Source: Silene latifolia (Eukaryota > Streptophyta > Magnoliopsida > Caryophyllales > Caryophyllaceae). From it: DNA of 64,000 bases. Both the position numbers and the translations under genes were made by a program. Under the pieces are notes generated by a model. The model was not told where the DNA came from. It searched no databases and saw only the letters and a list, made by a program, of their open reading frames with translations. Positions 12,701-25,300 of this stretch are shown here, piece by piece. How positions within the stretch are numbered: position 1 is the stretch's first letter; each line of letters begins with the position of its first letter. The stretch is from assembly GCF_048544455.1 (NCBI RefSeq), contig NC_133526.1, positions 3,240,001-3,304,000 on the forward strand. The letters are read 5' to 3'.

Positions 12701-15700
12701 ACTTGGAAGTTGTAGCCATGTAGCCGAACTTTACATCTTACGACCACCAAAATTGAATGGGAATGATAGAAATGGGATGGAAGGAGTAACTTACTCTCTT
12801 GCAATTTGGCTATGAGGGCTGATGATATATTTTATTTTTGTGCAGTTCCATATAAACATTGAACTCTCAAGTGATTATGCTGTATCCACAAAGCTAAGAA
12901 TAGCAACTCATACCAACTCCGAAGCTGATGTCTCCGAGGAATTCTTATATACTTTTAATGTTCAGTACCTACGACCAATTGTGTTGACATGTGTGTTACC
13001 AAGATCTTACCCAAGCCATTTTCCACCATTGTTCACCATCTCAGTTCCGTGGCTGCATGAATCTAGGATTTCTCAACTTTGTTCTATGCTAGACTCATTG
13101 TGGAATGAGCAGCCAGGCCAAGAAATCCTTTACCATTGGGTAGAATGGCTACACAGCTCTACTCTTCCGTACCTTGGATTTGACAAAGAACTTGTGCTTG
13201 GCCCTTATGTTCCTGAAAGCAGTTCAGATAGGCGTGCTTTCTCTGGAAGGGTTTCTCCTGATGTCGATATCCCATCAATGAGGAGTTACAATGAAGAGAG
13301 ACAACATGAGAACTTCATGAATGGCCTTCATGAATGTTGCATCTGTTTTAGCGAGTACCCCGGTATTAAATCTCTCGCTTCTTCGTGTTGCCTTGATATT
13401 AGTTATCTGACTCTTTGTTCATGCTTTCTGGTCTAGTATAACGTATGTGGGAACATTAACTTCAGTTCTGGTATTTTGAATTTTGTGTCTTCGGCACTTC
13501 ATTTCCTCATGTTGGGAAGCCTGAAGGAGTCTTAACCCAGTTCAATATGTCAATGGCAGTTCTCATGCTTGTCATCTAGAAACTTGTTGGAAGTTTCATG
13601 TAAAGATAAAGTAAACAGAAGACAATTAGCCTCAAAATCGATGTTGCAGATTTGCAATGCTAAAAGGTCATCTTAAGTCCATTCCTCATCATTGGCCACT
13701 CTTTGCATGGCTGATAGTTTGACGGTCATCTGCATGGTTTGTGGAAATAATTCAGGAAAAATTGAACTGGGGAATGTGATAAAAATAGGGATATCTAACT
13801 TCAACGATGATATTCTGTTGTTGTCTTAAAAGCAAAAAACAATTACCGATTTACCGGAGTGTTGTATGTTATAAATTGTGCATTCAGATTTCAGAGCTTT
13901 ATGTTTCTCTTAGGTCCTATTGTTCTCTTATGAGTCTGCAATTTCGTCCAGGAACGGAGTTTTTGAGAATGCCATGCCATCATTTCTTTTGTGTTAGATG
14001 CATGAAGACTTATGCTAATGTGCATGTGAAGGAAGGCACAGTAAACAAGCTTCAATGTCCCACTACTAAATGTGACGGAATGATCCCGCCTGGTTTATTG
14101 AAACGACTGTTGGGGGACGAAGAATTTGAACGTTGGGAATCATTGATGTTGCAGAAAACCCTTGATGCAATGTCTGATGTGGCTTACTGCCCAAGATGCG
14201 AAACAGCTTGTCTTGAAGATAAAGACCATCATGCTCAGTGCTCAAAATGCTTCTTCAGTTTCTGCACACTTTGTCGGGAGCGCCGTCATGTTGGGATAGA
14301 ATGCATGACCGCCGAGATGAAGCTTCGGGTGTTGGAGGTAATAGCTGTAGAATTTTATCAACTTTTTTGTTCTGAAACTTTACTCGTTCTAATGATGATC
14401 ACGGATTTCAATACATGGGCAGACCGGGCAAACTTCGTCCTCTTGTGGACATAACGTCTGGTGTCTATGATTTACCTTGTGCCCTCATAATTATCATTCA
14501 CAGCACATTAGTAGGATATGCCAAACTCTGTTATAAGATAGAGGCTCGTTTCATCCTTTGATGAACACATGGTGTCAATCCGAATGCCTTTACAGTTATG
14601 TCAAATGTCCGGAATTTCCAAATAAATAGGCGATGCTTCGAATAAAAGAAAAAGAGGCTCGAAAGATTCAGAACTGCGTATAAAATTTAAGCCTCACCCA
14701 TACATCTTAACGCTACCTCTTTTGTTATAATGTATCTAAATGGTCTGCGTTAACCTTATGGACCCTCGCCTTGCCGGGACACCATCATGCACCGGGGTAC
14801 CCTTTACGGAGGTCCATCAGTCCAGTCTAGTGGTAGAGAAACAGGTTCCTAGGGTGATGTTTGTACCTTTTTTGAAAAAAAATAATTACTCATTTAACCT
14901 GATTTACGAACTTTCTTGTCTACTCGAAAACATTGATGATCACATATGGTGATGTTTATGCCTTTAGGACCGTCAAAACTCATCAAATCTAAGAGACGCA
15001 CAGAAGATAAGAGAGCGTGAGTTGATTAATGAACTTCGTAGTGTGGCAGAAATCCTCCGTGATTCCAAGCAATGCCCATCGTGTAAGATGGCTATTTCAA
15101 GAACTGAAGGATGTAATAAGATGGTGTGCACAAATTGTGGGAATTTCTTTTGCTATCGTTGCAACAAAGCAATTGACGGATATGATCACTTCAGGTTTGT
15201 TGGTATATCTATCTTTAGGTTCTTAACTTGTTATTAGACAGAGACTAGTATGATCGAAATTTACTCATTACCAAAATTCATCTATTTAAAGGAACGGAAA
15301 GTGTGATCTTTTTCCACAAGAAATGCTTCAACAGTGGGCCGAGCAATTAAATGATCGTCAGAGGATCGGTCAGTATCTAGCCGTGAATCATGCTGGGAAT
15401 GCTAAGCTGTGCCCTACGTGTCGTCAGCATAATGCTAAGGTGAGTCATGAATGAACTTAACTCTGCATCATGCCATCATTAGCTTACTTCAGAGATGTTC
15501 ATGGGCCATGAAGGATGGGCCAAGACATAAAAATTGGCCTTGTAATGCGGCCCGGACAAAACACACAGGCCTATTTGATTAGCTCAAACTGCGCTCGCAC
15601 AGGCTTATATAGTTATATGGGCTTTGGGGTGGGCCAGCCTGATATCCAAATGAGGACAGGAAACGGAAACCCCAACGGCTCTTTTGCTGTCAAGTGTCGA

Positions 15701-16179
15701 GCACGGAATAACATTTTGTGGGAATGCTAATGCAAAAAAAAATCGCGAATTGGGGAATTTATAAAGGTTCCTTTCAACAATTCCCATAAATAACTTTAGG
15801 AGGGAAAATGAGGCTCTTCTCATTTCGCATCAATGGGATCATATATGATATAGTCCTATTATATATTACTCCGTATTTTTACCTAAATAATACGAGTAAT
15901 AGATTCATCCATAGTGGATGAAGCATTAGAACTTAGAAGCATGGTTTTGCAGTCAGATATAGTTGTAAATTTAGGACATGTTTTCATGTATAGAACCAGA
16001 CACTGATGCTTTGTCTAAACGGGAAGAACCTTGTGTATTGGTTTTTGCAGGTTGGAAACAACAATCACATGTTCTGTTGGTCGTGCCAAACTAACTACTG
16101 CTATCAATGCGGCCAGATTGTGCGTCGTGGTTCTCAGCATTATGGGGCCAATCGTTGTAAACAGCATTCAGCCGATTAG
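9724..16179 (+). CDS. RWD-RING-IBR-RING (RBR) E3 ubiquitin ligase, RNF14/ARA54 type, copy 2
   Basis: Exons 9724-10266, 12458-12532, 12846-13362, 13952-14337, 14968-15194, 15292-15439 and 16051-16179 give 674 residues in one frame. Exons 2-7 have exactly the lengths of copy 1 and exon 1 is 18 bases shorter, within the acidic low-complexity region. All zinc ligands of RING1, IBR and RING2 and the putative catalytic Cys ([13 protein letters not shown], about Cys555) are kept, so both copies look functional. The product is expected to act as a cytosolic or nuclear ubiquitin ligase through an E2~Ub thioester. It differs from copy 1 mainly in introns: intron 1 is twice as long (2.2 versus 1.1 kb), intron 3 is shorter, and intron 4 lacks the MULE MITE. 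Expression differences cannot be read from the sequence. Confidence 0.93.
10760..11990. other. Copy-2-specific expansion of RBR intron 1
   Basis: This roughly 1.1 kb accounts for the longer first intron of copy 2. It starts with a local direct duplication: GTAGAAG...GTACGATGTACC...AGGATCATCTTG occurs twice, about 10803-10859 and 10867-10913. Several short open frames exist but none resembles a known protein. Probably a diverged mobile element; no termini or target duplication were recognised. Confidence 0.45.
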
Positions 16180-17003
16180 CACATTCCCGACTCCACCTGG
16201 CAACTGGGTCAACCAGGTCAGGTGCGAGTCGGTTTGTGTCGGACCATTTCTTGTTTGCAAGAATTCGAGTCGTGTCAGGTCATTTCCACGCCTGTTATTA
16301 TCAAGTTATGTAGAGATATTGGTCAATGTGTAACAATAAATATTCGAATCAGGTCGCGTCAAATCGGGTCACGGTTGAAGCATGAGTCCTCTGTTTGGGT
16401 ACGAGTCGAGGTATTCGAGCCGGCTAAATTTTTGCCAGGTCTAATCCCGACCCAACCCTCCGATTCATGCAGCCATCAGACCCATCAAGCATTACTATTT
16501 ATTGAGTTCAATCTTGATATTCCTAGTATTCAGCTCTCTGATCAATGTATGCTGAGAACCACAGAAATTGTTATACAAATAAGTCTCCCACATTTATTTG
16601 TGAGACGCTCTTTAGAGAATTTGTGTTGTTATTTACTACCCAAAAATCAAAAATCCGAGTTGCTTATAAAAATGTTTAGTTCCAATTTTATCATACCAAA
16701 TAATGGAATGAATCAAGGTGATGAATATAAAAACAAAATTGGGATGCTGCGAGCCGATGTATTTACCTTATTGTTTTAGTTTATTGGTATAGCTTAGTGA
16801 GCCATACCGCCACAACGTAAAACTCTTCCTTTACCACTGTCAAAAAAAAAAAAAAAAAAAAAAATTTAAAAAGCAAATTTTATTCACAAATTAGAGGTAA
16901 TGGATCATCCATTTCTTTGTAAAAAAAAACCGTAAGAGTTATTGAAAACCGTCCATGTCTCAAGTTATTGAAAACTTGCTGAACGTTTGTCAATTTTTAA
17001 ATC
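16180..17003. other. 3' flank of RBR copy 2
   Basis: It contains the 3' UTR, then GGGTC-rich dispersed-repeat sequence homologous to that after copy 1. A segment ending CCACTGTC followed by about 22 A (16841-16862) looks like the 3' tail of a LINE or SINE insertion. No gene is seen. Confidence 0.5.
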
Positions 17004-17970
17004 GGGGAAGTAGCAAATAACCCCCATACGTTTACTCCTACGTGCATTTCACCCCCACAACTTTTAACAAGTGCAAATTAACCCCAGAACTTTAACTATT
17101 GGTGTAATTTACCCCATTTATTTTGTTTGGCTGTTATTTTATATATTACTCATTTTTTTTATTTCCAAATTATTTTTTCCTTTCATTAAAAATTTGTATA
17201 GACTAATCTACCCTTTCCACCCTTACCTTATCTCCTTTAAGACCCAAATACCTCTTTCTCGTGGCTGTACTGCTACTCCCAAAGTTCCAATTACAAGTGC
17301 TACAACCACAACCACTACATGCCTCCACCATTAGTACACACAGCCTAACTATACAGACCAGCACAACATCAAGGTTATGTGTTTTGGGATCGGAGAATAG
17401 AACACTACTTATCGGAGAATAGAACATCAAGGCTGTGTGTTTCAGAATCCGACCTCGCCGCATGGAACACCATCCCCCTTTGCAAGTTTTTCGGAATCCG
17501 ACCTCGCCGCATGAAACACTATCCCCCTTTGCAAGTTTTTCAATGACGGGAAAGAGAGATTTCGTGGGTAAATTGTGGGTTTTCGGAGTTAGGGAATGAT
17601 GGTTTATGTTGCCGGGTTGGTTTCAATTGGGACGAGATGGTGGTAAGGGTGGTGATTTTGAACTAATTTTATGTTTGATGCAGGTGTGGTTGTCGATACT
17701 AATGTGGTGGTCGGAGGGAGGTATGTGATGGTGGGGTGATAAAGAAGAGGGTAAAATTGACTTTTAATAAATTATTAATAATATATGTGCTTGTCTAATA
17801 TTCATTAATTATGTTAATTTAATTTTCATATTTATATAATACAAAAAATTTAAAATAAAATTGATTTGCACCATATTGTGAACTTACGGGGCTAATATGC
17901 ACATACCGAAAGTTATGGGGGTGATTTGCACATAAGACTAAACGTATGGGGTTTATTTGCTACTTTCCCC
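17004..17970. mobile_element. MULE-type non-autonomous transposon, 967 bp
   Basis: Terminal inverted repeats of about 80 bases begin GGGGAAGTAGCAAATAACCC on the left and, complemented, GGGGAAAGTAGCAAATAAAC on the right. An 11-bp direct repeat ATTTTTAAATC (16993-17003 and 17971-17981) flanks them, within the 8-11 bp range of Mutator-like elements. The interior is unlike the other MITEs here and contains a local duplication around GAATCCGACCTCGCCGCATG (about 17446 and 17490). No transposase frame is present. The interior might be captured host DNA; nothing recognisable was found in it. Confidence 0.88.
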
Positions 17971-18152
17971 ATTTTTAAATCTCATGAACCACAATTCCGA
18001 TCCAAACAACAGATAGTCAGATACCATGTTACCTTCAACATTAACATTGTCAGTTTTTCCATCATGCCATTTATACAAAAACTGCTATGGTTAAGAAAAC
18101 AATTAGAAGGATTAACAACGGAGCATATGAAGCGATTGACACGAGTAATTAC

Positions 18153-21100
18153 CTAATCATCATCAACTTCTTCAGGCTTAACAAAAAACTCGATGTATGC
18201 TATTCTACTGGGTGGCTGATAGCCAGCAGAATCAATATGTGGTTGTCCCAGTTTTGCAACAGATACTAGATGCTGAACTTTTAGTATTCCACCTCTACCG
18301 ATAGTCACCTTGCTTCCACGGTTATCTTTAATGACACTGCTCGGTAAATTTGACGTTGTTGCCCTCAGAAACTTATATTTGTACCTGTTCATCCATACAA
18401 AAAACCATGCACAGCATTACTTCAAAATTTATCATGAAAATAGTTCAAAATTGTACGATGATTGTTACTGTATGTACCTATAGGACACTTCCCGATCACA
18501 GGTGAAAGCAGCCAAGAGATCTGTGTTCGCATAATACAAGAACTCTATCTGCAGATCGCCATGGCCTTCGCCTCTGAAAGTGACAGAAGGAGGAGTTGGT
18601 TGCAAGGTTATCTTAATACTTGACCCTGGCCATTCCAGATCATCAATGGCTTCTTTTAGAGCTGCAGACTGTATTATGATATACACACCGAGGTTTAGAA
18701 TATGCTTTGTGTTTACCGTAAACTATATGAAGAATTTAACTAGTTATGTAAAGAACAAGTATCAAGGAATAGATTTGGGAAAGCTTTTCGATGATTTCTT
18801 ATTCAATATCAAAGTCTATTCTTAACTATCAAAATTCTCGTACATCTTATTAAGTTACATGTTTAATAGTGAGTGATTCTTCCAAAATTCAGGCATATCA
18901 CGAACCTAAGCATACTTTTTGGTTCAATGAAGATTGCAGACAACATCCAGCATGGTAACCGAAGCTGAATGATCATAATTTAGTTTCACAGAGAATTTTT
19001 GCTTCACATTCCCACCCTCTAGAAACAGGGCAGTATAAAAATAATTATACTAGCAACACTCGTGGCGGATCTTGAAGCAAGAAACAAGGGGGTTAAGGTT
19101 TGAAGTTTGAACCACACGGGTCAAGTTTTTTAACCAACATTCAGCACTCAGCCAATAAGGCAAGAGGGGGCCAAGTAAAATTGAAGTACCAAATGGATAC
19201 GATCTTAAAAACTAAACAGGGGCCAACCCCTTTGCCCAAAAGCTATGTTCAACCATTGACCAACAGCTCAAGAGATAAGAGAGGCAAAAGAGGAGAACTA
19301 CAGAGGATACTAGCTTAGACTCTTAGAACAGTACCAGCCAAGCCTAGGGTTTCAAAGACCCGGCACTTGGACCGTATTACAGCATTGCAAATGGTTCAAT
19401 GAATGCTGGGCTGTTGCATTGAGTATAAACCAACATAAGAAACAAAGAACTGTATGTGCCTTAGAGATATTTTTTAACAATGGGTTGCTGAATCCATCCC
19501 AACAGCTGCAAGAGACCAGATTAATACTATGTACGACCAAAAAATAAATGGAGCAGGAAGACAGTGAGTAGGAGGATTAAATAGTGACTGATTCTTACTC
19601 TCAAGGCCTGAACAAGTAAGGGACTGAGGGAGTCATACCCGAATCTGGGAGTTTATAATTCTGAGGCATGTCAAGTATTGTAAGTCAGCTTGATCATCGG
19701 AATATTTAGAATACATACGCTGCTCTAAGAAACAATCCATGATATTTAGATGAAGTATGCCCTCAGCATCAGGATTATCCTCCTGAATCCTTGATCCAAG
19801 AAATGTTGCATTCAATTGACTATCCTTACTCCTTTGTGGGTTTATGGCAGATGCAACTTGAAAGCCTTTTTATGCGTAGTACAGGAAAAGACGCAGAATG
19901 AAGGAAAACCATTTGTTAATTATTCTTGGAGAAGGGAATGGATCAATCACTAACCAGAGACAAATGCATATACTTGTATTAAGCAGTGTCATGTGATCAA
20001 ATTGATAAAACTGTTTAATAGTAATCAACGTTTAGAGTCACACACACACAAGGCATATTGGATGTATGTGACCAACATCCTGTTTTTTGTTCGTGTCTCA
20101 AGTCGACAGTTCTTGAATACGTTACCTTCACAGTGAAGGTAAGAGGGGTGGTTCCGGCTTGTTCAAAGTTGTAGTCCCATGAAATGGTGTCTGGGATTCT
20201 AGTTCTGATTTCCGCATAGATGCAAGCATCTAGTGAGTCAATAGACCTGCACAAATATGGTGGAAAAATAGAATTAAGGAATGATTAATATCCTTCAAAA
20301 CATGATTTAGCATCTTTAGCTCACTCCATTCCCTTGCAGGCTGCGTAGTCCATAACAGGGAGAAAAGTAAACGACGAAGAAAGATTAGTTCATTATTATA
20401 CGCTTTGCTCTTTGACACTCTCTCGCATAACAGATGCGACCAATTTTAAGTTTATCTTTTACTCTCATAGGACATAACCTCCAAACTAAACTGCTTGAAT
20501 TTAGAATTCAAGAATCTGAATACCTCAAATTGTATAGTACTAAGCATATGTCCCTTCACTGCTGTAGTACATTCGTACGCTCTAAATTCACCATAGTTCC
20601 CACAAAAGTAACGGTTAGAGATACCCAAAAGTAACAACACTAAACTTAAGCCGCTATCCTTCACCTATAGACAACAAAATTGCTAGGCAGCTACTTAAAC
20701 TCACTTAATTACTTGGGAATTTAAAAGACTGATTACGATTATAAGACGGCCAACAGCCTAGCAGTATAACATGATAACACAATAAGACCATTGCAGACAA
20801 CATTATCTACCTACCAATAATAGCATACTAAAACAAGCTCAAAAAATAGCAAAAAAACATAAATCAAAGGACAATTACTTGAGTAGTAACTGCATATCCG
20901 GCCCAGGATACCGAAGTTCAATCATACTTGAGTGTCCAGGGACCGAAAATGTGTTGAGACAATCAACCAAAAGCCCTAAGCTCACCCCAAAACGTGGCCT
21001 TGCATCTGCAGTATACTCGTAGTTCACAAATAACTGCACCAAATTCCAGCAAAAATTAAACTACAAATTAAACTGCACCAAATTCCTGCTGTACCTAAGA

Positions 21101-22212
21101 CATTCTGTTCGATTAATATCACATCCTGCATTTTGTGTTACATTTAACCAATTACGTGTCTCTTAGAGTGTGTTTGGATTGAGGGATTTGGAGGGAAAGG
21201 GAGGTGAGGGAATTAGAAGGATGAGAAATCCATTGTTTGGTTAGCAAGATGAAGGTAGAGGGATTTGGAGGGGAGGGAAATTGGATCCCTCCATTTTCCT
21301 CCTACAAGGCAAATTATTTCCCCACCAACATAGGCAAGATTTGGAGGGAAAATCATCTCCTCCATTCTCCCTTCCCTCCCCTCCCCTTCCTTTCTCTTCC
21401 CTCCTTCCCCCTCCCCTTCCTTTCCCTCCTTTTTTTCTATCCAAACAAGGCCTTAGGTATTCACAGAAAATGATACTGAGTAGCAATTTCAATATTGTTA
21501 TTGAGTAGGTGTTAAATGACGTGATACACATGATATACGAAAACATTTCTCTTCGATATGTATCACATTCCTCCATTTTGCATCTCATTGGTGACAACTA
21601 CTACAATTAAAACGCGCAAAATTGTCTAATAAACTTCGAAAATTGTAGCAATTCCAATATTCTTATTGACTTGGTGTACAATGACGCGATACACATGATG
21701 TACCTGAGTAATTATTTTCAATAAATTTCACAATCCTCCATTTCGGATCACTGGTGACAACTACTATACCTAAAATGCACAAATCCGTTCTATTTCCGAC
21801 TAAAAAACACCTAATAACCTTCAAAACCTCAATATATCACTCCATAAATCCCCAATTACATTCATTCATCAATTCAAGCAAACAAAGATAAATCAATTGA
21901 ACTAAAATTAATTAATAACAAATGTTGCAATCGAATTGAAGTACCTCCTTTTGAAGATAGACTTTTGCTTGAAGACAACCGGTCTCCTCAACGATCAAAA
22001 CGACGCCGTGCTCCGATAATTCAACAACTGCATCCTGCAACAATGGCGATTGTAAGAAACCCTAGAAATCGCGGAATTTCGTTTAAAAAATACAAAAAAA
22101 AAAAGGAAAAATGAAAAACCTGGTGACGCTTCCAGCGAACGGAAGTGAGAGCGTCGACGATGCCTTGAACATTGTCCAGTTGACATACTAAATCTGGTAA
22201 TGTTGCATCCAT
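18153..22212 (-). CDS. RAD1: RAD1, checkpoint clamp (9-1-1 complex) subunit
   Basis: Exons on the minus strand are 22212-22120, 22034-21945, 21033-20879, 20246-20126, 18668-18478 and 18384-18153, giving 293 residues, close to the ~300 of plant RAD1. The start (MDATLPDLVCQLDNVQGIVD) is the first ATG of the exon. Diagnostic stretches are SIDSLDACIYAEIRTRIPDT, KEAIDDLEWPGSSIKITLQP and SRIAYIEFFVKPEE at the C-terminus. Family knowledge: RAD1 has a PCNA-like fold and forms a ring with RAD9 and HUS1 that is loaded at damaged DNA to activate ATR signalling; it acts in the nucleus. Intron 2 hosts a Tourist-like MITE. Intron 4 is the longest (1.46 kb) and contains an unexplained open stretch (19633-19860). 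A 72-base copy of exon 1 occurs at 33671-33742. Confidence 0.93.
19633..19860 (-). other. Open stretch of unknown origin within RAD1 intron 4
   Basis: About 75 codons without a stop on the minus strand encode a protein-like sequence (for example DNPDAEGILHLNIMDCFLEQ). Canonical RAD1 passes directly from FTVK to SAALKEAIDD, and those flanking exons join in frame without this piece, so it is not needed for RAD1. A clean AG acceptor upstream is missing. It could be a cryptic exon, a gene fragment or a TE remnant. Confidence 0.35.
21166..21452. mobile_element. Tourist-like (PIF/Harbinger) MITE in RAD1 intron 2
   Basis: Imperfect terminal repeats GAGTGTGTTTGGAT and, complemented, GGCCTTGTTTGGAT are flanked by TTA on both sides (21163-21165 and 21453-21455), the usual Harbinger target duplication. 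The interior is purine-rich on one side and pyrimidine-rich on the other (GGAGGGAAAGGGAGG and its complement), giving spurious long frames. A related element lies at 40629-40855. Confidence 0.82.
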
Positions 22213-22344
22213 CCCCGATTAACACTGTTCAAAAATTCCCGCTCAAAATTACCGCTCAAACTTATTTTTCTGATTGATTCTCACTAATTGAATGAGGATG
22301 AAGCAAGTGGTCCACTATTAATTTAGGTAGCTAGTTATTTAGTT

Positions 22345-25300
22345 GGGTCTATATGGTACCCTTCATTTTTCAACTTTTTACATGATACCCTTATACTTTT
22401 TAAAATATACATGGTATCCCTTAATTATTATCATTACTAGTTTGGATGCCCGTGCGTTGCAAGTTTGCAACGGGGTAATTAACCTAGTTAAAAAAAATTG
22501 GTTATAAGGTCTTAATATTTACATCTTATCTCTAATCATTTATTTAGATATGATCAAAAGTCAAAACATCTTATTTAAGAGATGCAAAAGATGTTAGGTT
22601 GATACCTAAATTCCAAGGATGCCTCATATTTATAATCATAAGACCACTACATCTTATGTTAATCTTTCGATGTGGGACAATTCTATTATTTTTATATAAT
22701 CCTACATTATTTTTCAATGTGGGATATATAACATACTAAGAAGTACACAATTTTATATATGTACAAATTATATGAAATCTATACGCTAATGATATCATTT
22801 TTACCACGAATCAAATTATGTTATTTTCATAATTTTCTTAATGATATTTTTTTGCCAAATGAAATGTAAAATTTTTTATATAAAAATTAGAAATATCACT
22901 TGAATATAATATAGGAAATAAATTTTATAATAATTAAAAGATTCTCCACTTTATTTTTTACATCAAAAAATATTATTTATAATACTTTCCTAAATTAATT
23001 TTTAGGATCACCCCACCTTATGTGAATTTTCTAATGTGGGACAATTCAACTATTTATAAGTAGTATATTTACTACACCTACATTATTTTTCAATGTGGGA
23101 CAAATAACACACGAAAAACTACACCATATTTTTTGCACCTATTTCGATATCCAACCCGATTTAATAATGAGAAAATATTATACTATCTATTTATATTTGT
23201 ACGTTTGTTCCATTTTTTGTCATAATTAAAATATGCACAAATGATATGATTTAAATTACATTTTTTTCCTAACACGGCTTTTAAGATGTAATTGAGGGAC
23301 AATAGAATGTATAAACAAATGCAAAATATTTCTTTTTTCTGGTGCGATTTTTATTAATGGTTAAAAATTATGATGTATTTTAGTTACTCAAATGTAATGA
23401 GGCATAATAATTACCTATATTTGAAAGTTAAAAAGATTTAATTCTACTATTTATCAAAGTAAAAAAGCTCATTATTGATTTGTTTGTGGATTCAAGATCT
23501 TTTTATGCAACACTTGATTGTATTATAATTCATAAATTTTCTATTTAAGTGCAGAGATTATCATTATATGACACAAACAAATTTATGTATATTTAGCACC
23601 CATTTTATTTTTTAATTATGACTTTGTTTTAAATAAAGTTATTATACTATCGATTGTCTTAAAATAAACATTATAATATCACTAATATAGTAATATATAA
23701 TCGCTTTTATAAATATCTACGTGATTAATATTTGTATGGTATTGTTGTAACTAAGGTTTGCCGTTAATAAAAACTCTTATAATAACTCTCTAAGATAATT
23801 TTAAGCGATTCAAAAGATTTTGGATTGATACCCCTAATTTATGACTCATATTTATAATCATGTGATACCTCACCTCATGATAATCTTCTAATGTAGGACA
23901 ATTCAACTATTTATATGTAGTATATTTGCCACACCTACATTATTTTTCAATGTGGGACAAACAATATACTTAGAAATACACCATCTTTTTCACACCTAAT
24001 TCGACATCTAACCCAGTTTAATAATAATAAGCAAATAATATAGGAGTACTATTTATTAATATTCGTATAATACATTTTTTTTAACTTCTTATCGTAATTA
24101 AAATATGTGCAAATAATATGATACTATATTCTAATGCTAGCATTTATTTACCACGAATCTAATTATATAATTTTTCAAAAAAAAAAATTTGTTACTTTGT
24201 TGCTAAATGAGATGTATAAGTTTTTATATAAAAATTATAAACATTACTTGGACATATAAAATATATATATATCATATCGTTGAGTTAATGATATAAACTT
24301 TTAAGAGTTCTCCAAGACAATGTTTAAGAGACTCAGAAGGTTTTGGGTTGGTATTTAGGTTCTAAGGATACCTTCTATTTATAATCATATGATCACCCAC
24401 CTTATGCTAAACTTTCGATGTGGGACAATTCTATTATCTATACGTAATATATTCACCACACCAACATATTTTTCACTGTGGGACAAATAACATACTTAGA
24501 AATACACCATCTTTTTCGTACATAATTCGACATCTAACTCAGGTTAATAATAATGAGTAAATACTATACTCCCTCGATTCAAGACCAAATACAACATTCA
24601 TTTTTTTACACTATTCATGAACGAATAGAATCTTTACGATTTCTTGCAATATGTAAGACAAAATATGATCATGTGAGATCTTATTTAATTTACCTATAAA
24701 GTACAATGAAAATATCAAATTTTAAATTTTTTATAATGTAAACTTAAAGCTATTTACATTGTAATTTGTGCCTTGGCAAGTGTGTAAATGAAAATGTTGT
24801 ATTTGGTCTTGAATGGAGGGAGTACTTTTTATTTATATAAAGATTATAAACATCACTTGAATATAATACATAATATAGAACAAATATGTATATATCACAC
24901 TGTGAAAATAATGATATAAACTCTTAAGAGCTCTCCAAAACAATACTTAAGAGACTCAAAAAGTTTTTGGTTGGTATATAGGTTCCAATGATGACTTCTA
25001 TTTATAATCATAGGATCACCCACCTTATGTTAATATTTCGATGTGGGACAATTATATAATTTATAGGTATTATAATCACCACACTAACATTGTTTTTTAA
25101 TGTGGGACATATAACATATTAAAAGAAGTACACCATTTTTAATACTCGTATGTGCAAATCATATGAAATCTATACTCTAATGAAAGCATTTTTTGCCACG
25201 AATCTAATTATATTATTTTCATAATTTTTATAACGACATTTTTTTGCCAGATGAAATGTCAAAGTTTTTATATAAAAATTAGAAACTTCTCATGAATATA

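Noticed and set aside
21241-21597. 118-codon minus-strand frame rich in Arg, Gly and Glu
   Set aside because: It lies in the purine/pyrimidine-rich interior of a Tourist-like MITE in RAD1 intron 2; low complexity keeps stops away.
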